NCBI RefSeq assembly: GCF_008086615.1
Contig: NZ_RXYB01000003.1
Span: forward strand, 228,521-292,520
DNA from: Acetobacterium tundrae
GTDB taxonomy: Bacteria; Bacillota; Clostridia; Eubacteriales; Eubacteriaceae
Reading direction: 5' to 3'
DNA: 64,000 nucleotides
Under the pieces are notes generated by a model, which was not told the origin of the DNA, searched no databases, and saw nothing but the letters and a program-made list of their open reading frames with translations. The number at the start of each line of letters is the position of its first letter. Position 1 is the stretch's first letter. Position numbers and translations under genes: made by a program. This document shows, one piece after another, positions 1-9,441 of this stretch.

Positions 1-714
1 AACGATCAATATGGCTATGATAAAATCAATGCTGCCTATTCTTATGGTGGGCCAACACTGGCCATGCAAACCATTAATCAGAATTATGACACCGCCATTA
101 CTGACTATGTTACCATTGATTTTACTGCCATGGTCTTCATGGTAAATGCTGTTGGAGGAATCACCATTGATATTGAATCTCAGGATGAACTGGATTGGGT
201 TAACGAATATCTGATTGATGTCAACGACAAAGTAAACACTGCCTCACCCCCATTAAAAAATACAGGATCTCAAGTAGTAGATGGCTCACAAGCCCTGGCC
301 TACTGTCGAGTACGTTATGTCGGTGATGGTGACTTTGATCGAACGCTTCGGCAACGGACAGTCTTTGAGCAGGTTTTATCAAAAGCATTTGACCTTAATT
401 TGATCGATCAATATAAGCTTCTTATGGGAACACTTCCCTATATAAAAACTTCATTGACAACACCTGAACTCATTAAATATGCCGCAAATCTTGCCCTGAT
501 GCCAAATAAGAATATTGAACAGAATCGACTGCCAACCGATGATGCAAATGCGCTGGAAAATATTGATGGTGTTTCTTATGTTATCCCAAATACTCTGGTT
601 GACAACATCAAAGCCTTCTACTCATTTATCTATGAAACTAACTATACCCCTTCAACCACAGCCAATAACATCAGTAAAAAAATTGCTGTCACACTTAAAA
701 GTTCAAGTAATTAA
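1..714 (+). CDS. LCP (LytR-CpsA-Psr) family protein, 5' end outside window
   Basis: The reading frame is open from base 1, so the gene begins upstream; 237 codons are visible before the stop. LCP proteins attach anionic wall polymers from lipid carriers to peptidoglycan outside the membrane. The visible part begins inside the catalytic domain with a DKINAAYSYGGP block and continues with the family-typical GGI-x-I-x-I segment and an ALAYCRVRY-x-(15)-RQR block, the conserved arginine motif that binds the lipid pyrophosphate. It closely parallels the complete LCP gene that follows about 100 bases downstream in the same direction, so the two are probably tandem paralogues. The N-terminal membrane anchor cannot be seen. 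Confidence 0.9.
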   Translation, partial: NDQYGYDKINAAYSYGGPTLAMQTINQNYDTAITDYVTIDFTAMVFMVNAVGGITIDIESQDELDWVNEYLIDVNDKVNTASPPLKNTGSQVVDGSQALAYCRVRYVGDGDFDRTLRQRTVFEQVLSKAFDLNLIDQYKLLMGTLPYIKTSLTTPELIKYAANLALMPNKNIEQNRLPTDDANALENIDGVSYVIPNTLVDNIKAFYSFIYETNYTPSTTANNISKKIAVTLKSSSN

Positions 715-813
715 TCCAGATGGACCACAATAACATGACACTTGATACAAATACGTTAAAATTTGTATGATTCTACTTGAGTAGATGGAACTCATAAGTC
801 GAAAGGAATATTT

Positions 814-1932
814 ATGAAGCAAAAAATAGTTTTTGTGACCCTCTTTCTGGCATTCTTACTCGTTGGCACTGGATTGATTTATGGCTTTAACACCATTATC
901 CAAGCGAGTGAGATGGTTTCGGCACCTGAACCGGATACAACCAATCTAAATACAAATAATAATTTAAATCTCGATACTGTCAATATTGCCGTTTTTGGCA
1001 TTGATGGTAGAAGTGATATCGAAGGTGATCGATCAGATACTATTATGATTGTTTCATTGGATTTTAAAGACGGCTCTATAAAAGTTACCTCCGTCATGCG
1101 AGACTTGTTGGTTCAGATTCCTGCAACCAATAATACCAATCAATCATTTGATAAAATCAATGCTTCTTACTCCTATGGTGGCCCAGAGCTGACTGTTAAA
1201 ACATTAAACCAAAACTTTGATCTAAACATCACCGACTATGTAGTTGTTAATTTTGATGCCATGGTGGATATAGTAGATACCCTTGGCGGTGTTGAAATTA
1301 ATGTCAAAAACCAGGAAGTCCTCGACTGGACTAATAAATATATTGATGATGTCAATGATAAAGTTGGAAGAAAAGATCCCTACCTTACTGCTATTGGTCC
1401 CCAAACCGTTACCGGTGTACAGGCGCTGGCTTATGCAAGAAATCGCTATAGTGATAATGATTATGAACGTACCCAACGTCAACGTGAGGTTGTTGAACAA
1501 ATAGTTAAAAAAGCTTTTAATGTTGACATACTTACAGACGTAAACCTCTTAACCAAGGTTTACCCCTATATTAAAACAACCCTTTCCGTTAAAGAAATCA
1601 CTACTTATACCAAGGCTTACTTAGCATCAACGAACAAGCAATTCTTGGAGTTCCGTGTACCTACAGATCAATTTGTTCGCGATGACATGATTAACAGTGT
1701 TTCCTATGTGGTACCAACCAGTCTGGCAGATAATGCGATTGCACTTCATTCATTTATTTATGGTTCTCAACAAACCACACCAACCGATGGAACCACATCA
1801 AGTCCCGATAATAGTAGCAGTACGAATATTACGAGCAATACCAACAGTTCAACTAGTACTGATACACCTTATGTACCAACGGATGGACTTCTTAAAATCA
1901 GTGCCGCTATTTCATCGTATGTTGGCTACTAA
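814..1932 (+). CDS. LCP (LytR-CpsA-Psr) family wall-polymer ligase
   Basis: Complete 372-residue LCP protein, expected to transfer teichoic-acid-like or capsular polymers onto peptidoglycan on the outer face of the membrane. Residues about 4-29 form one hydrophobic signal anchor. The catalytic domain follows at about 55-310, with NIAVFGIDGR, GDRSDTIMIV (metal and phosphate-binding Asp/Arg), VMRDLLV, DKINASYSYGG and the YARNRYS-x-(5)-RTQRQRE arginine block. The C-terminus (about 315-355) is a Thr/Ser/Asn-rich low-complexity tail, probably in the wall. A GAAAGGAA ribosome site precedes the ATG. It follows a closely related LCP gene and may be a duplicate of it. No clear terminator is seen after the stop. 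Confidence 0.93.
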   Translation: MKQKIVFVTLFLAFLLVGTGLIYGFNTIIQASEMVSAPEPDTTNLNTNNNLNLDTVNIAVFGIDGRSDIEGDRSDTIMIVSLDFKDGSIKVTSVMRDLLVQIPATNNTNQSFDKINASYSYGGPELTVKTLNQNFDLNITDYVVVNFDAMVDIVDTLGGVEINVKNQEVLDWTNKYIDDVNDKVGRKDPYLTAIGPQTVTGVQALAYARNRYSDNDYERTQRQREVVEQIVKKAFNVDILTDVNLLTKVYPYIKTTLSVKEITTYTKAYLASTNKQFLEFRVPTDQFVRDDMINSVSYVVPTSLADNAIALHSFIYGSQQTTPTDGTTSSPDNSSSTNITSNTNSSTSTDTPYVPTDGLLKISAAISSYVGY

Positions 1933-2045
1933 AGAAATTACAGTCTTTTTAAAAACCACGATCCCTCTTTCTTCTAATTAATTCGTTTAAAACATAACAG
2001 CGTGATTTATAGCAAGTCGCACATGAAAACTTCTAAGCTATCACA

Positions 2046-2067
2046 GATAATGATATCAATCATTATC
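2046..2067. promoter_or_regulatory. Fur-like palindrome upstream of mgtA
   Basis: GATAATGAT, a 4-base spacer (ATCA), then ATCATTATC: a perfect 9-bp inverted repeat whose arms match the half-sites of the classical Fur box, but with a 4-base rather than 1-base centre. It ends about 43 bases before the -35 element of the mgtA promoter and has no T-run, so a regulator site is likelier than a terminator. Which metalloregulator would bind is inference. Confidence 0.4.
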
Positions 2068-2109
2068 ACAAAGTTCATATTTGAAATATGTTAAATTTAC
2101 ACTTGCAGG

Positions 2110-2138
2110 TTGACATCGCCGTTAATAAGTGATATTCT
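2110..2138 (+). promoter_or_regulatory. Sigma-A promoter of the mgtA leader
   Basis: TTGACA at 2110-2115, a 17-base spacer, then TATTCT at 2133-2138. Initiation would fall near 2145, immediately before the M-box aptamer. Confidence 0.75.
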
Positions 2139-2151
2139 CATCAAAGATATA

Positions 2152-2305
2152 GGATAAATACGGTAGGTGAGGCTACCGCAGGGATACGGGTTGCTACCGC
2201 GGAATAGTGGAGACACTATGAGAAGGTTAGCAGTTTATGTCGATTCAAGGCATAATCTAATGCAATTTCACTGCCCTGCGATGCTAAAGCTTGAACGGAT
2301 ATAGT
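2152..2305 (+). ncRNA. M-box (ykoK leader) Mg2+ riboswitch
   Basis: The leader holds the M-box landmarks in order: GGTAGGTGAGGCTACC, GGATACGGGTTGCTACC, GGAATAGTGGAGAC, and the 3' block ACTGCCCTGCGATGCTAAAG followed by CTTGAACGG. M-boxes sense Mg2+ and, in Firmicutes, favour a terminator when Mg2+ is plentiful. Here a terminator lies about 30 bases downstream and the next large gene is an MgtA-type Mg2+ transporter, which fits the assignment well. Confidence 0.9.
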
Positions 2306-2333
2306 TTCTTGCATATTTTTTGTGCGAATTTTT

Positions 2334-2376
2334 ATCTCTTGCCGATTTATTGTGGTAAGGGATTTTTTATTTTTTG
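2334..2376 (+). terminator. M-box-controlled intrinsic terminator
   Basis: A 10-bp stem, ATCTCTTGCC (2334-2343) with GGTAAGGGAT (2354-2363, two G-U pairs), a 10-base loop and a run of TTTTTTATTTTTT. It sits between the aptamer and mgtA, where an attenuator is expected. Confidence 0.8.
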
Positions 2377-2427
2377 AATAACCGTAATAGATCCTAATTA
2401 AATTGAAAGTAAAAGGTGGTGAAAAGA

Positions 2428-2523
2428 ATGGATTCAGATCATAGTAGCGGCATAGAACCTGAACGGCAAAGTATCGAGGACTATCAGAACAGCAACTATT
2501 TCTCCATCTGTTCTTCTTGCTAA
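2428..2523 (+). CDS. Possible 31-residue mgtA leader peptide
   Basis: A short ORF after the terminator and 94 bases before mgtA, with a good ribosome site (AAAGGTGGTGAAAAG). The peptide is acidic at its start (MDSDHSSGIEPE) and ends in a Cys/Ser-rich tail (FSICSSC). Leader peptides before mgtA genes of enteric bacteria use acidic/proline-rich starts that destabilise ribosomes at low Mg2+; equivalence here is inference from position and composition. It could also be a chance ORF in a 5' leader. Confidence 0.45.
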   Translation: MDSDHSSGIEPERQSIEDYQNSNYFSICSSC

Positions 2524-2617
2524 CCCCACACGATACGAATACGCTTTTGTTTTATGTCTTTACTCCTAAAACTTTAAACAGTTATGGCCCAAATAAACTT
2601 TACTGGGAGGTAAGACA

Positions 2618-5293
2618 ATGAAAAAGAAAATAAATCAAACGGTGATAAATTCTGTTTCCCCAATAACAGAAAAACTGATTCAAGCAAGTCGCATGGATGA
2701 AGCGACTCTTTTAAACGAAATGAAGGCCTCTATTTGTGGCTACAGCGAAGATGCTGCTGAAATATTGAGAGATCAATACGGCAGCAATGAAATTTCTCAG
2801 GAAAAACAAGAATCCCTGCTATCAAGACTGATTGGTGCTTTTGTCAATCCCTTTACCATTGTTCTTTTTGTCCTTGCCCTGATATCAATCTTTACCGACG
2901 TCATTTTAGTTTCACCTGAAGATCGAAACTATCGAACGGTTATTGTTATTACCTTAATGGTAACCATCAGCGGACTGCTGCGGTTTATTCAGGAGACACG
3001 TTCAAATCAGGCCGCTGAAAAGCTCAAGGCATTGGTTTATACAACGGCAGCTGTTGAACGTAAGGGCGAAGGTAAAAAAGAAATTAGACTCTCTGAAATT
3101 GTCCCTGGCGATATTGTTTATTTAGCCGCCGGTGATATGATCCCCGCGGATGTTCGAATCATTGCCTCTAAAGATTTATTTATCAGCCAGTCCGCACTCA
3201 CCGGTGAAAGTGAGCCGGTTGAAAAATGTGTCACCCCAGGAGCATCGGTGGATAACCCCCTGGAATTGGCAAATCTCGCCTTTATGGGCACAAATGTTGT
3301 TAGTGGCTCGGCAACCTGTATTGTGCTGGCAACCGGTGACTATACCTGTTTTGGCTCAATGGCCAAATCGATTACCGGAAAAAAAGTTGTCACCAGCTTT
3401 GATAAAGGTATTAATTCCGTCTCCTGGGTGCTGATTCGTTTTATGATGTTTATGCTCCCGATTGTTTTCTTCCTGAACGGTTTTACCAAGGGCGACTGGC
3501 TTGAAGCCTTTATGTTTGCACTTTCTGTTGCGGTTGGACTAACACCCGAGATGCTGCCGATGATTGTCACCACCAATCTCGCCAAAGGTGCCGTTGCCCT
3601 GGCAAAGAAAAAGACCGTGGTCAAAAATCTTAATTCCATTCAGAACTTTGGCGCCATGGATATATTATGTACCGATAAAACGGGAACATTAACACAAGAT
3701 AAGGTTGTTTTGGAATATCATCTTGATATTCATGGTAACGAAGATGAACGCGTCCTGCGCCATGCTTTTCTAAATAGTTTTTATCAAACCGGACTTAAAA
3801 ATCTCATGGATGTCGCCATTTTAGACCGTGCTGATCAAGAACCCTATCAATCACTTAAACAAAAATACGTCAAGGTAGATGAAATCCCGTTTGATTTCAA
3901 TCGCCGCAGGATGAGTGTCGTAATTAGGGATGAACTCGACAAAACCCAGCTCATTACAAAAGGTGCCGTTGAAGAAATGCTAGCCATTTCTTCCCACGCT
4001 GAATATAAAGGTAATGTGGAGCCGATCACCGATTTAATTCGCCATAAAATCCTTAAGACCGTTAAAAAATTAAACAAGTCGGGGATGCGTGTGATTGCCG
4101 TTGCCCAGAAAAACAACCCCTCGGTTGAAAGTGTTTTTTCTGTAAAAGACGAAACCGATATGGTCCTGATGGGTTACCTTGCTTTTCTGGACCCCCCCAA
4201 AGAAACCACTCGCGCAGCGATCAAGGCGCTAAAAAAATATGGTGTTACTGTCAAAGTACTGACCGGTGATAATGATGCGGTGACCCAGTGTATCTGCAAA
4301 AAAGTAGGTTTGAAAGCTGAAAATCTACTCCTCGGTTCGAATATTGATCAAATGGATGATGAATTACTTGCTAAAGAAGTGGAATCCACCAGTGTCTTTG
4401 CCAAACTATCGCCCCAGCAAAAAACCAGGATTGTTCGAATTCTCCGAAAAAACGGCCACGTTGTCGGTTTTATGGGTGACGGCATCAACGATGCCGCTGC
4501 GATGCGTGAATCTGATGTCGGAATTTCAGTGGATACGGCGGTTGATGTTGCCAAGGAATCGGCTGATATCATTCTTCTTGAAAAAGATTTGATGGTCCTG
4601 AAAGATGGGATTATTGAAGGTCGAAAAACATTTGGCAATATCATCAAATATATTAAAATGACCGCCAGCTCAAATTTCGGTAATATGTTTTCGGTTGTTG
4701 CTGCAAGTGCGTTTTTACCTTTCTTACCGATGCTGCCGGTGCAGATCATTTTATTAAATCTCATCTATGATATCTCCTGCATTTCAATTCCTTGGGATAA
4801 CATGGATAAAGATTATCTGAAGAAACCTCGAAAGTGGGATGCTTCATCGATCGGAAAATTCATGATCTGGATCGGACCAACCAGTTCAGTGTTTGATGTG
4901 ATAACCTTTATTATTATGTTCTTTATTATCTGCCCGGCTGTTGCCGGTGGTGCCTATGGAGCACCCGGTGTTGATAACATTCTGTTTGCTTCGCTCTTTA
5001 ATGCTGGTTGGTTTGTGGAAAGCCTTTGGTCACAAACCCTTGTTATTCATATGATTCGCACCCCTAAAATTCCATTTATCCAAAGTCGGGCCTCATGGCC
5101 AGTTTTATTTACCACCACTCTTGCCATCATAATCGGAACCATTATTCCCTATTCGCCATTCGGAGAATCCCTGCGTATGTCCGGCATGCCACTCATTTAT
5201 TTCCCCTGTCTTTTCGGAATGATCTTATGCTATATGATGCTTGCAACCTTTCTTAAAACCATGTATCGAAAACGCTATGGCGAATTACTTTAA
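2618..5293 (+). CDS. mgtA: Mg2+-importing P-type ATPase, MgtA type
   Basis: An 891-residue P3B-type ATPase that imports Mg2+ across the cytoplasmic membrane using ATP. The actuator motif LTGESEP (T195-G196-E197-S198), phosphorylation motif DKTGTLT (D353) and hinge motif GDGINDAA (620-627) are all present, with membrane segments before and after the catalytic loops and a C-terminal bundle at about 690-890. Length matches the family (about 890-900). A GGGAGG ribosome site lies 7 bases before the ATG. The upstream M-box riboswitch and attenuator imply expression when Mg2+ is scarce. A small membrane-protein gene follows after 11 bases and is probably co-transcribed. Confidence 0.95.
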   Translation: MKKKINQTVINSVSPITEKLIQASRMDEATLLNEMKASICGYSEDAAEILRDQYGSNEISQEKQESLLSRLIGAFVNPFTIVLFVLALISIFTDVILVSPEDRNYRTVIVITLMVTISGLLRFIQETRSNQAAEKLKALVYTTAAVERKGEGKKEIRLSEIVPGDIVYLAAGDMIPADVRIIASKDLFISQSALTGESEPVEKCVTPGASVDNPLELANLAFMGTNVVSGSATCIVLATGDYTCFGSMAKSITGKKVVTSFDKGINSVSWVLIRFMMFMLPIVFFLNGFTKGDWLEAFMFALSVAVGLTPEMLPMIVTTNLAKGAVALAKKKTVVKNLNSIQNFGAMDILCTDKTGTLTQDKVVLEYHLDIHGNEDERVLRHAFLNSFYQTGLKNLMDVAILDRADQEPYQSLKQKYVKVDEIPFDFNRRRMSVVIRDELDKTQLITKGAVEEMLAISSHAEYKGNVEPITDLIRHKILKTVKKLNKSGMRVIAVAQKNNPSVESVFSVKDETDMVLMGYLAFLDPPKETTRAAIKALKKYGVTVKVLTGDNDAVTQCICKKVGLKAENLLLGSNIDQMDDELLAKEVESTSVFAKLSPQQKTRIVRILRKNGHVVGFMGDGINDAAAMRESDVGISVDTAVDVAKESADIILLEKDLMVLKDGIIEGRKTFGNIIKYIKMTASSNFGNMFSVVAASAFLPFLPMLPVQIILLNLIYDISCISIPWDNMDKDYLKKPRKWDASSIGKFMIWIGPTSSVFDVITFIIMFFIICPAVAGGAYGAPGVDNILFASLFNAGWFVESLWSQTLVIHMIRTPKIPFIQSRASWPVLFTTTLAIIIGTIIPYSPFGESLRMSGMPLIYFPCLFGMILCYMMLATFLKTMYRKRYGELL

Positions 5294-5304
5294 GGAGCAG
5301 GAAA

Positions 5305-5544
5305 ATGATAATAATAGAAAGCAATATCTATGTGGCGATCGGTCTATTCGGAACCTGCGGCTTGATGCTTTTAGGCCTTTTTTCGACCTATCCAGCTATT
5401 AAAGCTTATGAAAAAGGCCGCAATTTTTTAAAATGGTACATCTTTAGTGTTCTGCTTTTTCCGGTGGCCTTGATTGCCTCGTTTGTCATCAAGAGGAAGC
5501 GGAAACATCTTAAACAATCAAAACACAAGACCTCCAAACGGTAA
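5305..5544 (+). CDS. Small two-TM membrane protein downstream of mgtA
   Basis: A 79-residue protein I do not recognise. Two hydrophobic helices are visible (about 8-30 and 43-62), separated by a short polar loop (AYEKGRNFLKW), with a very basic lysine/arginine/histidine tail from 62 to the end. It starts 11 bases after mgtA behind GGAGCAGG, so it is probably made with the transporter and shares its Mg2+ control. It could be a small accessory or regulatory subunit, but nothing in the sequence proves that. Confidence 0.7.
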   Translation: MIIIESNIYVAIGLFGTCGLMLLGLFSTYPAIKAYEKGRNFLKWYIFSVLLFPVALIASFVIKRKRKHLKQSKHKTSKR

Positions 5545-5574
5545 TTAAATTCATATTCGCGTCCATTCACATCT

Positions 5575-7560
5575 CTATTTTACCAGCTTATAATAAGCTT
5601 TTGCGGTCCACCAATATACCAGAGCATAGATTAACGCGTAGATTAATGTCACTACAATCGTGCAAATTAAAATCAGTCCGGTATCGGTGAGCCTGAAGGC
5701 TGCCAGCATTTTTGCCATCACCCGGAAGGCAAAGGCAACATGAATGGTTGCTCCCGCCAGAGGCAGGAAAAACACCATCAGAATCTGCTTTCCAATTGTT
5801 TTTTTAACCTCGGCTTTATCCATTCCCACCTTCTGCATGATTTCAAAGCGATCCCGATCCTCATAGCCTTCGGAAATCTGTTTGAAATAAATAATCAGTA
5901 CCGTGGCCATCATAAACAATGTTCCCAGAAAAACACCGAGGAATAAGAAGCCGCCAAAAATGGAGTACCATTCCGTTAGCGAGACATAGTAACTTGCCTT
6001 ATCGATATCCGGGTTAATTCCTTCAACTTGTTGAAAAACATTTTCCGAAAAAGCGAGTTTCGTTTCATCATTTCCTTCCAGATTAAAGAATTTTCCAAAT
6101 AATAAGGACTTACTAGTATTATCAGGATACAGATTATTTTGAATATCCGCGATAACCCCTTCGTCTTTTACAATAATATAACAGGTTTTTCCAACCAGTT
6201 CAGTTTTCTTATTATTCAGCGGAAATGTCTGGAGATTCTCTTTTACCGAAAAACTACGGTCGCCAAAAGTCATGGTTTTCTGATTGTAATTATCGCCTAC
6301 CGAAAAGATCATCACTTCATTTTCGTTTAAAGCCGTAGCCGTGTCACTCATTTTATTATAGTCCTCTAACGGAATCAACCATACATCAGTTTTTGTGGTG
6401 TAATAATTGGTATCCTTGTCTTCTTTAGCGACGAGATCAGGCATAAAGTGATCGCCTTCTAAAAAAGCGGTCAAATTTCCAAGTCGAAGATTGATCTGGT
6501 CAATCGGATTGACACCCGTCTGCTCCGCTGTTTTCTGGATCGACTCATCTACCAAAGCTTCATCATTTCCGGTATTTTCACCAACAAAGAGCATATCAAA
6601 ATGATATTGATCCCGCATCATATTTTCCTGACCAACATACAAAGATACCGTGGTAGAAATCGTCACCAACACCATGGTGGACAAAATACAGATATTGGCC
6701 AAGCCCACTGCGTTTTGCTTCATTCGGTAAATCATCCCGGAAACGGAAATAAAATTACGGGATTGATAATAGAAGCTTTTATTCTTTTTTAGAACTTTTA
6801 GCAAGGCAATGCTGCCAGACGTAAAAAGTGCATAGGTTCCAATAATTACAAAAATCACAGCTACAAAGAACAATAAAATAGCTTCAATAGGAGATTTTAC
6901 CGTCAAGGCGATTCCATAACCAATGCCCAGCGAGATGATCCCGAAAAGTGTCACAATCCATGAGGATTTCGGTTCTTTTTCCCCTTGTTCTCCCCCTTTC
7001 AGAAGATTGATGGGATTAGCCATTTTAACCTGAAGAAAATTAGTTAACAGGGTCAGAAAAAAGATGGCCAGAAAAATTCCAGCCGTAATAAGCAGTCCCC
7101 GTCCATCAATATAAAATTGAATGGGCGTTGTAAAATGAAGCAATTTTAGCAGTAGTAAATATAATAGTTTCCCAATTAAGATCCCTCCCAATAATCCCAG
7201 CGTAAGGCTGACTATCGTCACTACAACTGTTTCATAAAACAAAACCCGGGCGATGTGTTTCTTTTCCATACCCAGTATACTGTACAGTCCCAATTCCTTT
7301 TTTCGCCGCTTAATTAAAAAGCTGTTGGTGTAAAACAGAAAAATCGTTGAAAAGATACCAATCACAATCGTTCCCAAAAATAGGATTGTCTTTAGATTTA
7401 TCGAACCCGGCATCTCATCCAGCCCTTTGTTTCCATAGAAGGAAATCATGGTATAAAAAGCGATAATCGAACCGATGCAGGTTAGAATATAGGGTACGTA
7501 AGTATCCGCATTTTTTTTCAGATTGGTAAGGGCCAATTTGGGGTAAAATATTTTATTCAC
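5575..7560 (-). CDS. BceB-like ABC transporter permease (FtsX-type)
   Basis: A 661-residue permease of the Bce family, which frees lipid II-cycle intermediates from peptide antibiotics such as bacitracin or lantibiotics and signals to a partner sensor kinase. The pattern is typical: one N-terminal helix, three helices in a first FtsX unit (about 60-175), two pairs of helices (about 200-310), a large extracellular domain (about 320-535), and three C-terminal helices (about 545-655). The gene overlaps the ATPase gene by 8 bases, indicating translational coupling. Exact drug specificity cannot be read from sequence. Confidence 0.9.
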   Translation of the reverse strand: MNKIFYPKLALTNLKKNADTYVPYILTCIGSIIAFYTMISFYGNKGLDEMPGSINLKTILFLGTIVIGIFSTIFLFYTNSFLIKRRKKELGLYSILGMEKKHIARVLFYETVVVTIVSLTLGLLGGILIGKLLYLLLLKLLHFTTPIQFYIDGRGLLITAGIFLAIFFLTLLTNFLQVKMANPINLLKGGEQGEKEPKSSWIVTLFGIISLGIGYGIALTVKSPIEAILLFFVAVIFVIIGTYALFTSGSIALLKVLKKNKSFYYQSRNFISVSGMIYRMKQNAVGLANICILSTMVLVTISTTVSLYVGQENMMRDQYHFDMLFVGENTGNDEALVDESIQKTAEQTGVNPIDQINLRLGNLTAFLEGDHFMPDLVAKEDKDTNYYTTKTDVWLIPLEDYNKMSDTATALNENEVMIFSVGDNYNQKTMTFGDRSFSVKENLQTFPLNNKKTELVGKTCYIIVKDEGVIADIQNNLYPDNTSKSLLFGKFFNLEGNDETKLAFSENVFQQVEGINPDIDKASYYVSLTEWYSIFGGFLFLGVFLGTLFMMATVLIIYFKQISEGYEDRDRFEIMQKVGMDKAEVKKTIGKQILMVFFLPLAGATIHVAFAFRVMAKMLAAFRLTDTGLILICTIVVTLIYALIYALVYWWTAKAYYKLVK

Positions 7561-8320
7561 CCTTCACACCCCCTGTTGCCAGCACCGTGAGGGTCATGGA
7601 AATCTTTTGATACATCTCATCATTATTCATGGATCCCCGATAAATCTGGTTGTAGATTTCTCCGTCTTTAATAAAAAGTACCCGTTTAGCATGACTTGCC
7701 GCGGCAATACTGTGGGTTACCATTAAAATCGTCTGGCCGGCCTCATTGATTTCTGAAAAAATCTTCAAGAGATTCATTGCCGCCTTTGAATCCAATGCAC
7801 CGGTGGGTTCATCCGCCAGGATCAGCTTTGGGTTGGTTATCAGAGCCCTTGCCACCGCTGTTCGTTGTTTTTGACCGCCGGAAATCTCATAAGGGTATTT
7901 GGCAAGGATTTCATCAATCCCCAGTTTTTTTGAAAGCGGTTTGAGGCGTTTATTCATTTCTTCATAGGGCTTTTGAGATAGAACTAAGGGCAGAAATATA
8001 TTATCCTGAATAGAAAAAGTATCCAGCAAATTAAAATCCTGAAAAACAAAGCCTAAATTGTCCCGACGAAAAGCTGAGATTTCACTGTCCTTGATTTTTA
8101 CGATATTATTTCCATCGAGAAAGACTTCACCCCCGGTAGGCTTGTCGAGAGACGCCAGAATATTCAAAAGGGTTGTTTTCCCCGAACCCGATTCTCCCAT
8201 AATTGCCAGATATTCGCCATTTTCCACCGAAAAGCTGACATTACTCAAAGCCTGAACCTGATTTCCACCAAAACGGGTGGTATAAATTTTTTGCAAACTT
8301 TTTACTTCTAAAAGACTCAT
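7553..8320 (-). CDS. BceA-like ABC transporter ATP-binding protein
   Basis: A 255-residue ATPase partner of the adjacent permease. Walker A is GESGSGKTT (42-50), the signature is SGGQKQR (147-153), and Walker B is LILADEP (166-172). An AAGGAGG ribosome site precedes the ATG. The 100-base upstream gap carries a -10 element (TATACT on the minus strand, 8354-8349), no good -35, and a Bce-box palindrome, so transcription is probably activated by the adjacent response regulator when a peptide antibiotic is sensed. Confidence 0.93.
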   Translation of the reverse strand: MSLLEVKSLQKIYTTRFGGNQVQALSNVSFSVENGEYLAIMGESGSGKTTLLNILASLDKPTGGEVFLDGNNIVKIKDSEISAFRRDNLGFVFQDFNLLDTFSIQDNIFLPLVLSQKPYEEMNKRLKPLSKKLGIDEILAKYPYEISGGQKQRTAVARALITNPKLILADEPTGALDSKAAMNLLKIFSEINEAGQTILMVTHSIAAASHAKRVLFIKDGEIYNQIYRGSMNNDEMYQKISMTLTVLATGGVKGE

Positions 8321-8356
8321 TGTTGGCCTCCTTCTTTTTACTATACTCAGTATAAT

Positions 8357-8398
8357 AAAAAGGGAAATGCCCCACCATAATTCTGGCTTACATTTCCC
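8357..8398 (-). terminator. Terminator of the Bce two-component operon
   Basis: Read on the minus strand: GGGAAATG, a 21-base loop, CATTTCCC, then TTTTTATT. It ends the sensor-kinase transcript and its T-run abuts the -10 region of the transporter promoter. Confidence 0.65.
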
Positions 8399-8399
8399 G

Positions 8400-8429
8400 T
8401 TTTAATCTTACAGTTTTGTAAGATTAAAA
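8400..8429 (-). promoter_or_regulatory. Bce-box operator for the BceR-like regulator
   Basis: A perfect 13-bp inverted repeat with a 4-base centre, overlapping the sensor-kinase stop codon. Its core, TTACA-GTTT-TGTAA (8408-8421), fits the TNACA-N4-TGTAA signature that I recall for Bce-type response regulators. It lies about 60 bases upstream of the transporter -10, and the -35 is weak, as expected for an activated promoter. Confidence 0.7.
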
Positions 8430-9440
8430 TAATTCGATATTTTTTCTGGATAAATCAATTTCTATTTTTGTTCCAACTCCCAATTGGGATTCCACCGAGA
8501 TCGTGTGAGCCAGCTTATCCAAAACCGATTTGGTGAGATACAAGCCAATTCCCGTCGATTTCTGATCCATTCGTCCATTGTACCCCGTGAAGCCTCGATC
8601 AAAAATCCGATTGATATCTTCAGGATGAATGCCCACCCCGGTGTCCTCGATTACCAGCGTTTTCTCTTTATCTTTATTCATGTAGATCGATATTTTCCCT
8701 TTGGGTGTATATTTTAAGGCATTGGAAATAATCTGTTCAAGAACCAGCGTCAACCACTTTTTATCGGTAAGCACCGTACAATCAATTTCTTCCAATTCCA
8801 GAGATATCCGCTTATTGATAAAAATAATACTGTATTTTTTGACACTTCCCTGAATCAGGGCAAGCAAATCATATTCCTTTAAAATCAGATCTGATGACAT
8901 GCTTTCCAGCCTCAGATACTGAAGAACCATTTCGACATATTCCTTGATTTTAAACAATTCCTGTCGCAGTTCAGCCGGGGGACTGGCTTTTTCCGCCTGG
9001 GTCTGCAGTAGCAAATCCATTGCTGAAATTGGTGTCTTAATCTGATGGGCCCACAAAGTATAATAGTCATTCAGTTCTTTCTGATTGTTTTTAGCCTGAA
9101 CGATCAGCTCAAACCGGCTGTCCACCAGGACCCTGATAGCTTTTTGATATACTTCTTCAATTTCGTCTTTCGGTTTGGGCAATGGCTTCATTTCCACTAA
9201 AATGGCTTCTCTGAATTCTCTCATGCGATGCAGTTTTTTATAATAACTGCTGAAATCCCACACCCCCAAAACAAGAGCCAGCGCTCCTATCAATTGAATG
9301 CTGTAAACAAGCGGTTCCAGGTTAATCTGGTATAAAAAATAGACAATTGCAAAAATAAAGATAAACAGCACAAAAGCTAAAATCACCCTAATCCGTGCTT
9401 TTAAATAAGAAACAATAACTGATCCCAATGAATCTTCCAT
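8424..9440 (-). CDS. BceS-like intramembrane-sensing histidine kinase
   Basis: A 338-residue sensor kinase with two N-terminal helices (about 17-37 and 43-60) and almost no extracellular loop, the hallmark of Bce-type kinases that read the state of their transporter. The phosphoacceptor is H132 in LWAHQIKTPIS. The ATPase domain shows an N box (EQIISNALKYT), G1 (EDTGVGI) and G2 (GFTGYNGR... STGIGLYL). It lies one base after the response regulator gene and just upstream of the transporter operon, completing a resistance module. Confidence 0.92.
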   Translation of the reverse strand: MEDSLGSVIVSYLKARIRVILAFVLFIFIFAIVYFLYQINLEPLVYSIQLIGALALVLGVWDFSSYYKKLHRMREFREAILVEMKPLPKPKDEIEEVYQKAIRVLVDSRFELIVQAKNNQKELNDYYTLWAHQIKTPISAMDLLLQTQAEKASPPAELRQELFKIKEYVEMVLQYLRLESMSSDLILKEYDLLALIQGSVKKYSIIFINKRISLELEEIDCTVLTDKKWLTLVLEQIISNALKYTPKGKISIYMNKDKEKTLVIEDTGVGIHPEDINRIFDRGFTGYNGRMDQKSTGIGLYLTKSVLDKLAHTISVESQLGVGTKIEIDLSRKNIELF

Positions 9441-9441
9441 C

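Noticed and set aside
4348..4764. 138-codon minus-strand frame inside mgtA
   Set aside because: Shadow of the P-type ATPase P-domain with no start signals.
8400..8429. Perfect inverted repeat read as the kinase terminator
   Set aside because: No T-run follows on either strand, the true terminator is at 8357-8398, and the core fits the Bce-type operator.
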